Counted from the first letter of the stretch, positions 17,069 through 25,987 are shown. The stretch: 46,927 nucleotides of DNA from an uncultured Lachnospiraceae bacterium (GCA_900317755.1 ONHZ01000036.1:1-46927), one strand, 5' to 3'. Numbers and translations: made by a program. The notes: a model not told the origin generated them from the sequence alone.

Positions 17069-17501
17069 TCTACTCTTCCTGTTTCAATGTCATATAATGC
17101 CGGAACGACCTTTACTCCGGATATATTTTCACTTATTACGGATGCGCTGTGCTCCGCATTTATACTTGAAGTTCTCTTTGCATCAGTCTCGCTTTTTATT
17201 GAGCTTTGTATTTCTTTTATTATTGTAGCGACATGTCCTTCGGCTTCTCCATGCATGGCTGCATCCACTGCACCGCAGTGGGTATGTCCGAGCACTACGA
17301 CAAGAGGACATCCAAGGTGTCCGACTGCATACTCTATGCTTCCGAGCTCGTTTGGACCTATCGTATTTCCTGCAGTCCTTATTACAAATAGGCTGCCTAT
17401 TCCGGCAGAAAATATTGCTTCAGGTATTACCTTGGAATATAATCCTCATTTCCTTTTTTCAGCCTCTCAAGGCTGTCCTGCCAGGCACTGCTATTCATCA
17501 T
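17056..17501 (-). pseudogene. Beta-carbonic anhydrase pseudogene with internal deletion
   Basis: Reading leftwards from ATG 17501 (with AAGAAGG upstream), the first 24 codons encode a typical beta-carbonic anhydrase N-terminus, including AWQDSLERLKKGNEDYI, and reach a stop near 17425. In another frame the sequence resumes with PEAIFSAGIGSLFVIRTAGN, continues through VVVLGHTHCGAV and ends VVPALYDIETGRVEWLS. Compared with the family, about 40-50 residues are missing between the two parts, including the CSDSR motif with the first zinc cysteine and the catalytic Asp-Arg pair. The later His and Cys ligands remain. The deletion plus frameshift makes a working enzyme impossible. Confidence 0.88.
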
Positions 17502-17599
17502 TTTTATTATCCTTCTTAACTATAAATCTTGAAATCAATCTCCATTTTAGCCTGATAGATTAACAAGTCAATAGACGACGGTAAAGAGGGTACAAATCA

Positions 17600-18721
17600 T
17601 CAGGACGTTCCGTGAAAAAATATTGCAGAAATAAGTAAAACTGCTAAAAACGAAATATTTACTACGGTGAATTCCAATATATACTTTCCCCTCTTTGCGC
17701 CTTCAACTCCACAATAAAACTGGAAGGAAATCAGCGACGCCATCGAAGCAACAAGCGTGCCCAGGCCGCCGATATCAGTTCCGACAATCAACGCATGGTA
17801 ATCACCAGTAAATGATGACAGCAGCATAGCTGCAGGGACGTTGCTGATCACCTGGCTTGCTAAGACCGCTGTAATCATCTCATGCCCTCCTATGAAATTA
17901 GACAGAGCCTCAGAGAAGCCGGGCAGCGCTTGGATGTTTCCGGTAAGAATGAAAAAGACAATAAATGTCAGCGGCAGCACATAGTTTACCTTTCGAAATG
18001 CTTTCCTATCTGCAATTAAGAAAAAGATAATGCACAGTACAAGAAGAGTAAAGACGTTTCCAATGTGAAAGACAGCCAGAATGCATAAAAGAAACAGGAA
18101 TAGGCTTCCTGCAATCTCAACCTTCTCCCCTTTCCCAAAAAACATCTTTGCGCCATCAGGCTTTTGTTTAATATCTCGTTTTGGCAGGAAGAGACATGAA
18201 AATAGTATCAGTACAAAGGATATCAACGCAAATGGAAGCATTATTTTTATAAAGCTGATACCTGACATACCAGAGAGATTAAAAAGATAGAGGTTCTGCG
18301 GGTTGCCAAATGGCATCAGCATGCTGCCAAGGTTTGCTGCCACTGTCTCCAAAACCACGACAGGAATCAGCAGGTCCTTTGCGCCAGCCGAGGAAAGCAT
18401 CAGAATTGTTAATGGCACAAATGAGATCAGAGACACATCATTTGTAACAAGCATTGAAACGAAGAAACAGGTAAATATCATTACTGCTGAAAGGCTCCTT
18501 GTCGTGTGTGCCTTCAGGACTATTCTGCTGGAAATCAGCTTGATAGCACCGCTTTCCATCAACCCCTGAATAATAATGAGCTGACACGTAAGAAGCCCGA
18601 CCGTTCTCCAGTCAATATATGAGAAATATCCTGGGTTCGGAGGAACAAAAAGCATGGATAAAAGTGCTGCTATGCCTGCAATTACGAAAACCGGGTTTGC
18701 TTTAACAAAATGGGTAATCAT
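17600..18721 (-). CDS. SLC13/ArsB-like ion transporter superfamily permease
   Basis: This 373-residue integral membrane protein has about ten membrane segments. The repeated loops with VTNDVSLISFVPL, LGSMLMPFGNPQNLYLF and QVISNVPAAMLL, followed by DIGGLGTLVASMASL, match the paired re-entrant motifs (NDxxL and GNPQN/SNVPA) of the ion transporter superfamily that includes ArsB, NhaD and SLC13 carriers. The substrate cannot be read from sequence; an anion such as a dicarboxylate or arsenite, or sodium/proton exchange, is possible. It is somewhat shorter than typical members (about 420). It stands alone between def and the carbonic anhydrase remnant. Confidence 0.8.
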   Translation of the reverse strand: MITHFVKANPVFVIAGIAALLSMLFVPPNPGYFSYIDWRTVGLLTCQLIIIQGLMESGAIKLISSRIVLKAHTTRSLSAVMIFTCFFVSMLVTNDVSLISFVPLTILMLSSAGAKDLLIPVVVLETVAANLGSMLMPFGNPQNLYLFNLSGMSGISFIKIMLPFALISFVLILFSCLFLPKRDIKQKPDGAKMFFGKGEKVEIAGSLFLFLLCILAVFHIGNVFTLLVLCIIFFLIADRKAFRKVNYVLPLTFIVFFILTGNIQALPGFSEALSNFIGGHEMITAVLASQVISNVPAAMLLSSFTGDYHALIVGTDIGGLGTLVASMASLISFQFYCGVEGAKRGKYILEFTVVNISFLAVLLISAIFFHGTS

Positions 18722-18762
18722 TTTTTGTGACTTCTCCTAATATCTTGCATTGATTATCACTA

Positions 18763-19173
18763 TTAAATGATTATTCCTTTCAGATGGTCGCATTCATGCT
18801 GTATGATCTGCGCCGTCCATCCGGAAAATTTCTGCTTCTGCTTTTTCATGCTCATGTCCTGGAACTCGACTTCAATATCTTTATAGCGTTTTGTGCTGCG
18901 CACGCCGTCAAGCGACAGGCAGCCTTCCTCAGTTTCGTAAAGACCTGACTTCTTTGTGATTACAGGATTTATCATGATGACATTGGCAAAGCCGACATTT
19001 ACCACAATAATACGCTTATTCACACCAATCATGTTTGCTGCCATGCCTACGCAGCGCTCTGAATTGGCTGCTAATGTATCAAGCAGGTCCCTTGCCACCG
19101 GCAGATCTTCTTTTGTCGCCGGCTCTGATTTCTGTCCAAGGAACAAGACATCACGGCATATATCTCTTACCAT
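18763..19173 (-). CDS. def: Peptide deformylase family protein, short atypical form
   Basis: Peptide deformylase removes the formyl group from new proteins. The 136-residue protein has motif 2 EEGCLSL (metal ligand C85) and motif 3 QHECDHLKG (H126, E127, H130). Motif 1 is GMAANMIGV, in which the usual glutamine of GxAAxQ(I/V)G is methionine M48. The protein also ends soon after motif 3, lacking the C-terminal helix of longer forms. It does not lie next to fmt, so it is probably an extra copy with modified activity. Family is certain; enzymatic competence is open. Confidence 0.83.
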   Translation of the reverse strand: MVRDICRDVLFLGQKSEPATKEDLPVARDLLDTLAANSERCVGMAANMIGVNKRIIVVNVGFANVIMINPVITKKSGLYETEEGCLSLDGVRSTKRYKDIEVEFQDMSMKKQKQKFSGWTAQIIQHECDHLKGIII

Positions 19174-19221
19174 AAGTTTCCACCTGCTTTCAAAATCCTC
19201 ATCAAATCGGTATCGCTGCCC

Positions 19222-20556
19222 TCATGAAAGTTTTTTCTGATTTCTCTTATCGAGAATATTAAGAATTTCAGACTCCATATACAGGGGCAGATTAATTAGC
19301 CAGCTTTCTATTGAAAAATCAGACATTGAAGTTCTGATCGAAGTCTTTATTTTGAACTTTTCATGAAATGCTGAAAGGCTCTTTGCCCGAAGGTTAGTTT
19401 CCGCCTTCACTTCAATAGGAATAATTTTGGAATGCCTGCTTATGATAAAATCAATTTCAGAAGTGCTCCTGTCATTTGTATAATAATAAATTTTGTCTTT
19501 TAATTCATCAATACATGTAAGCTCCTGGAGTACATACTGCTCCGTAAGCGCGCCTTTAAATACAACAAAAATATCATTTCCTTCCAGCAGAGTCTTTGCA
19601 TCGAGACCTGCCATGCAGGAAAGCAGGCCGACATCTACAAGGTAAATCTTAAATGCTTTCAGATCCTCATATGCCTTTAACGGTAATTTCACATCCCGAA
19701 TCCTGTGAACCGTATGTATGAGGCCGCAGTCCGAAAGCCACATGATGGCACTCTCATATTCCCTTGCCCTTGCGCCTTCCCGCACGAGACCATAAACGAA
19801 TTTCTTATTTTCCCTTGAAAGCTGCGATGGAATGCTTTCCCAAACATATCTGATTCTTGGCACCATTTCATTCGGGGCGTGCTTTGAAAAATCCTGCTCG
19901 TATGCAGCTATTATCCTATGCTGGATAATACGGACCTTGTCAAAATCCCCGGTATCGCAGAACTCTAAAACGACTTCCGGCATGCCTCCGACAAAAAAAT
20001 ACTGCTTCAAGAGCTCGCTGATTTTATTTGCAAATATTGAAAGCATGGAAGAATCATGGCTTTTTATTAAATTTAGAATATTTTCATCGCCATGTGCCTT
20101 TAAGAATTCCGCAAAAGACATTGGGGAAAGCTTTAAGAATTCTACCTTTCCTACGGGGAATGATGTGCCTTCATGCAGGGCAATTCCAAGCATGGACCCC
20201 GCACAGAGCAGATCTATTCCCGGTGCGTTTTCATTGAAATATTTAAGGGCAGCGAGGGCATTAGGAACTTCCTGCACCTCGTCAAAAATCAGCAGGACAT
20301 CCCCTTCCGATATCCTTTTTCCCGAATAAATTTCAAGGCCTGTAATAATTCTATGAACATCAAGATCCGGCTGAAAAAGCCGCTCCATCGTTTCATTGTG
20401 ATCGAAATTGATGTAAACAGTATCTTCGTAATATTCTTTCCCAAACGCCTTCATAAGATAGGTCTTACCTACCTGTCTCGCCCCTTCGATAATAAGTGGC
20501 TTATGATTCGGCTCGTTTTTCCACTTAATCAGCTGCTCAATCGCCTGTCTATACAT
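19222..20556 (-). CDS. AAA ATPase with C-terminal DUF4143 domain
   Basis: The 444-residue protein has an N-terminal AAA_14 ATPase domain with Walker A GARQVGKTY (25-33) and Walker B LLIFDEVQE (about 98-106), a winged-helix-like middle and a C-terminal DUF4143 nuclease-like domain ending in a PD-(D/E)XK-like pattern (E-I-D-F-I then I-P-I-E-V-K-A). The family is common and mobile in gut anaerobes and archaea, and its role is unknown. It has its own predicted promoter and sits among accessory genes, so horizontal acquisition is plausible. Confidence 0.85.
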   Translation of the reverse strand: MYRQAIEQLIKWKNEPNHKPLIIEGARQVGKTYLMKAFGKEYYEDTVYINFDHNETMERLFQPDLDVHRIITGLEIYSGKRISEGDVLLIFDEVQEVPNALAALKYFNENAPGIDLLCAGSMLGIALHEGTSFPVGKVEFLKLSPMSFAEFLKAHGDENILNLIKSHDSSMLSIFANKISELLKQYFFVGGMPEVVLEFCDTGDFDKVRIIQHRIIAAYEQDFSKHAPNEMVPRIRYVWESIPSQLSRENKKFVYGLVREGARAREYESAIMWLSDCGLIHTVHRIRDVKLPLKAYEDLKAFKIYLVDVGLLSCMAGLDAKTLLEGNDIFVVFKGALTEQYVLQELTCIDELKDKIYYYTNDRSTSEIDFIISRHSKIIPIEVKAETNLRAKSLSAFHEKFKIKTSIRTSMSDFSIESWLINLPLYMESEILNILDKRNQKKLS

Positions 20557-20640
20557 AGTATTACCCCACAGATTTTCACTAAAAATAATAACAATCTTTT
20601 TTATGTAATATGGCGCAAAACCACATTTCTTTGCTTGTCA

Positions 20641-20669
20641 ATTTTAGCATAGATAATTTTTGGTTTCAA
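20641..20669 (-). promoter_or_regulatory. Predicted promoter of the DUF4143 ATPase gene
   Basis: On the minus strand TTGAAA (20669-20664) and TAAAAT (20646-20641) are 17 bases apart. The rest of the gap 20557-20851 holds no gene. Confidence 0.5.
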
Positions 20670-20691
20670 TCACATTTTTTCATACATAATA

Positions 20692-20707
20692 TGTGATTAA
20701 TATCACA
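20692..20707. promoter_or_regulatory. CRP/FNR-like operator dyad
   Basis: TGTGA-TTAATA-TCACA is an exact match to the five-six-five palindrome bound by CRP/FNR-family regulators. Its centre is about 66 bp upstream of the predicted start of the ATPase transcript. The AT-rich surroundings raise the risk of chance. Confidence 0.4.
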
Positions 20708-20851
20708 TTATTAATAATCTTCTAATATTTTAATGTTTTCTGTTTCATTGCATCCTTAAATTCTGATTTATTTACTAATCCCGGCATCCGGATCTACATG
20801 GTAAGCCAGCAGCTCCTGTGAAAGGTAATACTTCCTGACAATCTCTTAATT

Positions 20852-22042
20852 TTATGGGTTGCAGCATTTCGCCGGGGTATATCCCTCATCGATTAATTCC
20901 TGCCTGTCATTAGAGTACACCCTGTTCCTGTCGGCTATCTTCGCCGCATTCCCGCAGCTTGCCTTATGGAACTTTCTGCTGCTCTTGTTGGCATTCGCTA
21001 TATATGTGGCGTTAGTTTCGTCAACAACACTTGAGTCGTCTCCCTCAGATACTGCCTGGCTTTCCGCAGCGTCCGTGCTTTCTCCTGCCGGCTCCTCTGC
21101 AACCGAGCCTTCACCATCAGGCGTAATCGCGCCTGTCATATAGTCGATAGAGAATCCTGGGAGCGCGTTGAATACCTCCACCTCCTCGTCTATCGAGCCG
21201 TCATCGGAATACATGTCGACGAAGACGCTCCTTGGTATGGGCTCGTCGCCTTCATATACCGGGGTTGCTGAATAATAAAGGCAATTGTCCGGATGCGATG
21301 ACAGATAGTCCATGGCCTTGGTCTCGCAGTATTCCATGCCTCCCGGAGTCCTGTTGTCCCCGACATTCTGCGCTCTGGTCCCGGTAATCATATTATATGC
21401 AGCGTCCTCGCCTCCGAGTGAATGCGCGATCAGATGGCTCCTGTTCCATGCGAAGCCGTTGTAGACCACGCCGTTGGGAAATGTGATGCTTACCTTCGGG
21501 TTGTCGCCCCATCCGGAAGGCGTTATGTCTTCGATATCTGCCCTCTCCCTCTGTCCGTAGACGTAATTGTCATGAGTAAGGACAGCCTCCGCAGGAAGCG
21601 TGCGCCCGAGGGCGTCAAAGCCACCGTATTTGATCACGCCGGCTTCCGGCATTGGATCGCTTACAAGGGCTTCTTCCGATACCCTGTACATATCGGGATA
21701 TTCTTCCGGATTCCACTCGGTATACTGGTAATCAGCTTCAGTTGAGTCAGTATCCCCGTCAGCAGAAGCATCTCCATCAGATTCGTCCTGCTGTTCTTCC
21801 TCGATACTCCCGCTTTCCTGGTCGGTGCTTCCCGAATCGGCGTCCTCTTCCGCCAGCGCGCCTGAATCATCGGCTCCCGAGTCCGTGCTTTCAGCTTCTT
21901 CTATTCCGCTATCAGTTTCTTCCTGATAGGAGTCGTCATAATCGGAGTAGTCATCAAGGTCGCACCCTGAAAGCGTGAAGCATAAAATAAAAATGACGGA
22001 TAAGGTCTTAATTATCCGCCCGGCCTTCCTGCCAAAATTCAT
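20852..22042 (-). CDS. Surface lipoprotein DNA/RNA non-specific endonuclease
   Basis: The 396-residue protein has a lipoprotein signal peptide ending FTLSGC (C27), a long acidic low-complexity linker (28-105, rich in D, E, S and G), and a beta-beta-alpha-metal nuclease domain at about 130-310. The catalytic region reads WNRSHLIAH, with H203 as likely general base and the following NVGDNRTPGG as metal site, like streptococcal surface DNases. Residues 340-396 form a small Cys/His module (FHKASC and PAKCC) of Ada-like metal-binding type. It probably degrades extracellular DNA. By eye this gene is richer in G+C (about 55% in lines I counted) than its neighbours, suggesting transfer. Confidence 0.83.
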   Translation of the reverse strand: MNFGRKAGRIIKTLSVIFILCFTLSGCDLDDYSDYDDSYQEETDSGIEEAESTDSGADDSGALAEEDADSGSTDQESGSIEEEQQDESDGDASADGDTDSTEADYQYTEWNPEEYPDMYRVSEEALVSDPMPEAGVIKYGGFDALGRTLPAEAVLTHDNYVYGQRERADIEDITPSGWGDNPKVSITFPNGVVYNGFAWNRSHLIAHSLGGEDAAYNMITGTRAQNVGDNRTPGGMEYCETKAMDYLSSHPDNCLYYSATPVYEGDEPIPRSVFVDMYSDDGSIDEEVEVFNALPGFSIDYMTGAITPDGEGSVAEEPAGESTDAAESQAVSEGDDSSVVDETNATYIANANKSSRKFHKASCGNAAKIADRNRVYSNDRQELIDEGYTPAKCCNP

Positions 22043-22095
22043 AAAATCCCCCTTAGTTAATATCTATGACTATATTATTCCCCACAGCAGCTTAT

Positions 22096-22587
22096 TCAAG
22101 TCAGATATAATCTGATTATACCACTTCGATTTCTATTAATGGTATTTTCCCCGCATCCTCCCAGATAGACGCGATAATCGTCAGGGCATAAAAAATGACC
22201 GCGCTTCTTCCGGTTCTGGCTTTTGTTATGGCAAAAATATAACAGACGGAATATTCCATATCCGAGCAGTCCTCCAATCCAATTCAGAATGATATCATCG
22301 ATATCCGCACTTCGCCCGGTCAAATACTGGATAAATTCTATACAAAAAGAAAATAGTGCCGGAAAGAAGATATCCCAGGCAGTATGCCGTTTCTGATGGG
22401 TAAACGGAAAAAGGAAGCCGATAGGTACGAACATCAGAATATTGCCATAGAGATTTATTCCTATAGAACGTATAGCATAAAGCACGCTCAGACCACCGGA
22501 AACACTGCTTGTAAGTGCGTTACGGTACATGGCGCCTCGTATCATAGCAAATGGAAAGATATGTAGAGAGCATACCTCCTCCTTCAT
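22096..22587 (-). CDS. VanZ-like family protein, probably N-terminally truncated
   Basis: The core is VanZ-like: NILMFVPIGFLFP (a membrane segment), EFIQYLTGRSADIDDIILN and WIGGLLGYGIF. Family members, some of which give low-level teicoplanin resistance, normally begin with another membrane helix before the LxPF motif; here IFPFAMIRG comes almost at once. The strong AAGGAGGAGG sequence near 22585-22576 precedes an ATG in a different frame that soon stops, which suggests a frameshift or deletion at the start. The C-terminal tail (about 45 residues) is not family-like. Start uncertain; a fragment is possible. Confidence 0.55.
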   Translation of the reverse strand: MKEEVCSLHIFPFAMIRGAMYRNALTSSVSGGLSVLYAIRSIGINLYGNILMFVPIGFLFPFTHQKRHTAWDIFFPALFSFCIEFIQYLTGRSADIDDIILNWIGGLLGYGIFRLLYFCHNKSQNRKKRGHFLCPDDYRVYLGGCGENTINRNRSGIIRLYLT

Positions 22588-22685
22588 AAAAAATATCACA
22601 TATTATGGGATGTAAGTTTACCAAAGACAGTAAAGTAAAGAAAATCAAGCAAATAAAATGGTAAGACCTTTCACCACAAAATTTG

Positions 22686-23225
22686 TCATGCTCTTACAAG
22701 GTAGGTTTCCATCTGAAGTCCTGTCATGCAGCCATTGAAATTCTTGAAGCCTTCTTTTCCAAAGCCTGCCTGATGTTTGATGATATATCCCGGTAGTAAA
22801 ACTTCTTTTCTGTCGTCATCATCGAGGATGCCGAAGCAGTCCATGATCTTCTTATCGCGCCTTGAGATCAGCCCGTCTTCGTATGCGCTGTCAAAGTCAT
22901 AGCCGTCTCTCCTGTAATTTGCAAGATATGAAAGCCAATCGACAGATACGAATCCAGATTTGCCCGCAAAGAATTTTCCATAGGCAACCTCTCTGCTTTC
23001 CGCTATTATTTCCCGCCATTCCCACGGATCCTGCTCTCTGTCGCCCGTCCACCAGAAATCCGGAGAGACATGTTCTTCAGCTGAGAATCCTGGTATGCTA
23101 TTCGAAAAAAGAGGGAGAAATCCTATCTCATTCACCCAGTTTATCAGTTCTTTATAGGTCCGGATTCTGAAAGGATCATTCCATGAGAGACCTCTCATGA
23201 TCCAGCTTCCATGCTCATTTCCCAT
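22686..23225 (-). CDS. AlkZ-related hypothetical protein, possibly truncated
   Basis: The protein starts MGNEHGSWIMRGLSW and continues with EIGFLPLFSNSIPGFS, FWWTGDREQDPWEWR, VAYGKFFAGKSGFVS and NYRRDGYDFDS. I recall this pattern from clostridial proteins labelled AlkZ-related, linked to winged-helix DNA glycosylases, but function is unproven. Those proteins are usually about 60 residues longer; here the reading ends ETYLVRA right after the conserved LQMETYL stretch. ATG 23225 is preferred over GTG 23234, with AGGAAG upstream. Confidence 0.55.
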   Translation of the reverse strand: MGNEHGSWIMRGLSWNDPFRIRTYKELINWVNEIGFLPLFSNSIPGFSAEEHVSPDFWWTGDREQDPWEWREIIAESREVAYGKFFAGKSGFVSVDWLSYLANYRRDGYDFDSAYEDGLISRRDKKIMDCFGILDDDDRKEVLLPGYIIKHQAGFGKEGFKNFNGCMTGLQMETYLVRA

Positions 23226-23286
23226 AAAAATCACTTCCTGATTATAGTCATGTTCCGCTCACTGCCGCAAAGCAAATGTGCATCAG

Positions 23287-23868
23287 TTATTTTATCTGCT
23301 TTTTCACTTCATCAAGCGAAAGACCATTTTCCTCTGCAATTTTACTGATGTCATCATATTCAAGTTTTTCACGAAGAATGCCATATCCAGAAGATATTTT
23401 CTTTCGTACATCTCCCCAAGGAGTTCTTACGGTGTTCGTTTCTCTATCTAATGTATATCTACGGCTTACATTTTCCCGAATGCCAATTGTAGTCGTGTAT
23501 TTAAAGATGGTCTGAATCATTTTGTCTTTTTTAGAGTTCTTACACAAGATAGACAATATTATTCCAGGACGGTTTTTCTTCATGCCACAGTTTACCGAAT
23601 AGACATCAAGTGCTCCGGCTTTGAAAAGCTGCTGCGTGGCAAAACCAACTTCTTCTGGCGTCATATCATCGATATTACAAGTAAGTTCTGTAACTGTATC
23701 TTCATAGTCAGAAGTTTCACCAAGCAGCACACGGACACAATTTGCTACTTCAAAATCTTTTTTGCCCATGCCATAGCCGATTTTTTCAGTCTTAATGACT
23801 GGCAGATCACCGAAATCGGATACGAAATGCGTAAGTAATGCAGCACCTGTAGGCGTGCAGAGTTCTCC
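23287..23868 (-). pseudogene. larC: larC remnant, C-terminal part only
   Basis: LarC inserts nickel into the pincer nucleotide cofactor used by lactate racemase and related enzymes. In one minus-strand frame the DNA encodes GELCTPTGAALLTHFV, then GYGMGKKDFEVANCVRVLLG, LTCNIDDMTPEEVGFATQQL and the C-terminus to 23287. This is the last half of LarC. The N-terminal half (about 200-250 residues) is missing; the reading joins a larE fragment directly. The programmed frameshift known between LarC1 and LarC2 does not explain loss of the N-terminus. Confidence 0.85.
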
Positions 23869-23874
23869 GTTTTT

Positions 23875-24259
23875 GCAGTATTTCCAACACGTCTTACACG
23901 AAAATCTCTGAATCCTAAGCTGAAAAGATATTCTTCAGATTTTTCAGTAGCATCCAGTTTTTCAGCTGTGATAACTTCGCCTGTTTTTATCCTTGTGGCC
24001 AGGCAGGCATAGGATTTTTCACGATATCCGAATACTTCAGAATATCGATGCCCAGAATCCTTAGCTTCGCATGAAGACAATCGGCCAGTCTCTTTGCATC
24101 TTCAAGCTCAAACTGTGGCTGAAATGCGCTCTTTACATAATAAGCTATAACCTCTGCACCAGCAGAAACCGCCGCATACAGGAGGTAGCTCGAATCTACT
24201 CCCCCGGAAAATGCGATGGCAGCCTTTGGATTTTCATTAAAAAATTCTGTTAATTCCAT
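23875..24259 (-). pseudogene. larE: larE remnant with internal deletion
   Basis: LarE is the sulfur-donating PP-loop enzyme of nickel-pincer cofactor synthesis. The N-terminal part encodes AIAFSGGVDSSYLLYAA (PP-loop) and stops soon after ILKYSDIVKNP. In another frame, beginning at about 24030, it resumes as SYACLATRIKTGEVITAEKL and ends at FRVRRVGNTA, where LarC sequence begins. About 90-100 residues between the two parts, including the RCYxCK region, are gone, and so is the C-terminus. Its start overlaps the hydrolase gene by 23 bp, so the old operon layout is still visible. Confidence 0.85.
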
Positions 24260-25181
24260 AGCTATGTGTATCAATAAACGTATTTACTACCTTGCGGTAT
24301 CGCTCTTCATCAAAAAGGAAGGATACTCCGTGCGGAGCACCTGGAAAAATCTCTAATGTGCACTTTTCTCCTGCAGCTTTCTTTATCTCTTCACTCATCT
24401 CATATGGAACAAATCGATCCTGATTGCCATGAATCAGAAGTATTGGAATGTCACTTTTCCTCACTGATTCCGCAGCGTCTGATTCATTGATATTGAAATG
24501 ACCAAAAAGGCGTGACGCCTGAAGAAGCAGAAACCAAGCTGCCGTGACTGGCAGATGCATGTCTTGAACTACCTTGCAGATAATTGCTTTTGGTGAAGTA
24601 TAAGGACTGTCAGCGATAATTCCTGTGACATTTGATGGCAGGTTCTGGTCCATCGCCATCAGAACAGTTGCTGCGCCCATGGAAACTCCGTACAGGAAAA
24701 TCCTGGGATTATTCCATCTCTGATTCGCATACTGAACCCATGATAAAACATCTTTCCTTTCAAGAATTCCGAAGGTCAGCATATTGCCACCGCTATTATT
24801 TATGCCTCTTTCATCTACAAGGATGACGGTATTATGGGCTTCCCTGCCAATCGCACTGCCGCCTGCAAAATCACGGACTGCATTGCTTCTCCAGCCGTGA
24901 AACTGAATTTCAACCGGCCTGCCTGGATCACCATTGTAAATCCTGCCATACAGCTTCAGTCCGTCGAAGGAATCTATATAGACTTCTTCGTACGGAACTT
25001 TGAGCGCTGCATTTACTAATTCCGCCATTCTTAAACTGAGAGGTTCATATTGCTCTCCCTTCGGAAATGACAAGGGCGAATATTCCTTATGCCCTTTTGT
25101 CGAAAATGTTACCCTGAACACGCCATACAGAAGCAGCAGATATAAAATTATTACTATGACAATTATTAATATTATTTTCAT
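24237..25181 (-). CDS. Membrane-anchored alpha/beta hydrolase
   Basis: The 314-residue protein has an N-terminal membrane helix (about 2-22) and an alpha/beta-hydrolase domain. The nucleophile serine is in GVSMGAATV (about residue 168), the acid is the aspartate in GNQDRFV, and the histidine is in PGAPHGVSF; HGWRSN forms the oxyanion region. It resembles B. subtilis YqkD-type hydrolases. The substrate is unknown. Its 3' end overlaps the larE remnant, and the metallophosphoesterase gene lies 38 bp upstream, so the three were probably co-transcribed. Confidence 0.85.
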   Translation of the reverse strand: MKIILIIVIVIILYLLLLYGVFRVTFSTKGHKEYSPLSFPKGEQYEPLSLRMAELVNAALKVPYEEVYIDSFDGLKLYGRIYNGDPGRPVEIQFHGWRSNAVRDFAGGSAIGREAHNTVILVDERGINNSGGNMLTFGILERKDVLSWVQYANQRWNNPRIFLYGVSMGAATVLMAMDQNLPSNVTGIIADSPYTSPKAIICKVVQDMHLPVTAAWFLLLQASRLFGHFNINESDAAESVRKSDIPILLIHGNQDRFVPYEMSEEIKKAAGEKCTLEIFPGAPHGVSFLFDEERYRKVVNTFIDTHSYGINRIF

Positions 25182-25219
25182 CGATTCTTTGTAATATCAT
25201 GCAGTTTCAATCTCATGAA

Positions 25220-25987
25220 TTATTTTACAGTCACGCACCACTCACTGCTGCCAAGAGAATGCGCATCAGCAACGGTTCTTTGTAGGATATCATCATTTTC
25301 CTGCCAGTCAGGAATTTCTTCAGAATCTTCGGAGCCCATGTGGACATACAGAATCCTGTCTGGATGTTCGCTTGAAAAATCAAGTAGGCGCACAGGATCC
25401 GGCTGCCAGAGCCCAGGAATATAGAGATTTTTACTAGAGGTGATTGAAACAGGCGTCGCATCACGGAATGCCTTTATCGTCTCAATACTCACAGGATAAT
25501 AATCGTTTGCATCGACGCCGACATCATAACGTCTGATTCCATATCTCTTATTTGCCTCGTTGTAGCTCTTGTCGGAATGAATATGCCCATGCAGCATCAC
25601 GCTGCCTGCCGTAACCTTCGGCCAAGTCAGCATAGGATAATGCATCATGATGATATTCATTCCGTAATCATTTATCTTGAGGTAATTTCCAACAAATTCA
25701 AAGAGAGAAGCATCATAAGGGCAGATCTCCGGCTCGCCTACAACATCATGATTTCCAAGCAGCAGGCACTTTCGTCCATTGATGCGGCTCACAAGCTCAT
25801 TTGTCTCCTCAGGCGTAATATGGTGGCTGACATCGCCTAATATATAAAGCTTGTCATTCTTCTTTACGCATTCATTGATGTTGTGAATCAGCGCATTATT
25901 CATTTCCGCAGCATCCTTATACGGCCTGTGCTGCATATTAATCACTGCATTGTGTCCGAGATGCAGATCGCTAGTGAACCAGATCAT
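25220..25987 (-). CDS. Calcineurin-like metallophosphoesterase
   Basis: The two-metal phosphoesterase pattern is complete: DLHLGH (7-12), GDVSHH (about 51-56), GNHD (about 78), MHYP (about 116) and GHIH (about 133). The catalytic domain covers about residues 1-180. The C-terminal 75 residues form an extra region not found in the core family. The likely substrate is a phosphodiester or nucleotide, but nothing defines it. The start overlaps the small gene upstream by 4 bp. Confidence 0.85.
   Translation of the reverse strand: MIWFTSDLHLGHNAVINMQHRPYKDAAEMNNALIHNINECVKKNDKLYILGDVSHHITPEETNELVSRINGRKCLLLGNHDVVGEPEICPYDASLFEFVGNYLKINDYGMNIIMMHYPMLTWPKVTAGSVMLHGHIHSDKSYNEANKRYGIRRYDVGVDANDYYPVSIETIKAFRDATPVSITSSKNLYIPGLWQPDPVRLLDFSSEHPDRILYVHMGSEDSEEIPDWQENDDILQRTVADAHSLGSSEWCVTVK

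Noticed and set aside
23858-24030. Explaining the lar frame changes as the programmed frameshift of LarC1/LarC2
   Set aside because: Large parts of both LarE and the LarC N-terminus are missing, which a frameshift cannot restore.
23745-24080. A 111-codon open frame that could be called a new gene
   Set aside because: It is a larE fragment read into larC sequence out of frame; the second half is a shadow of the larC remnant.
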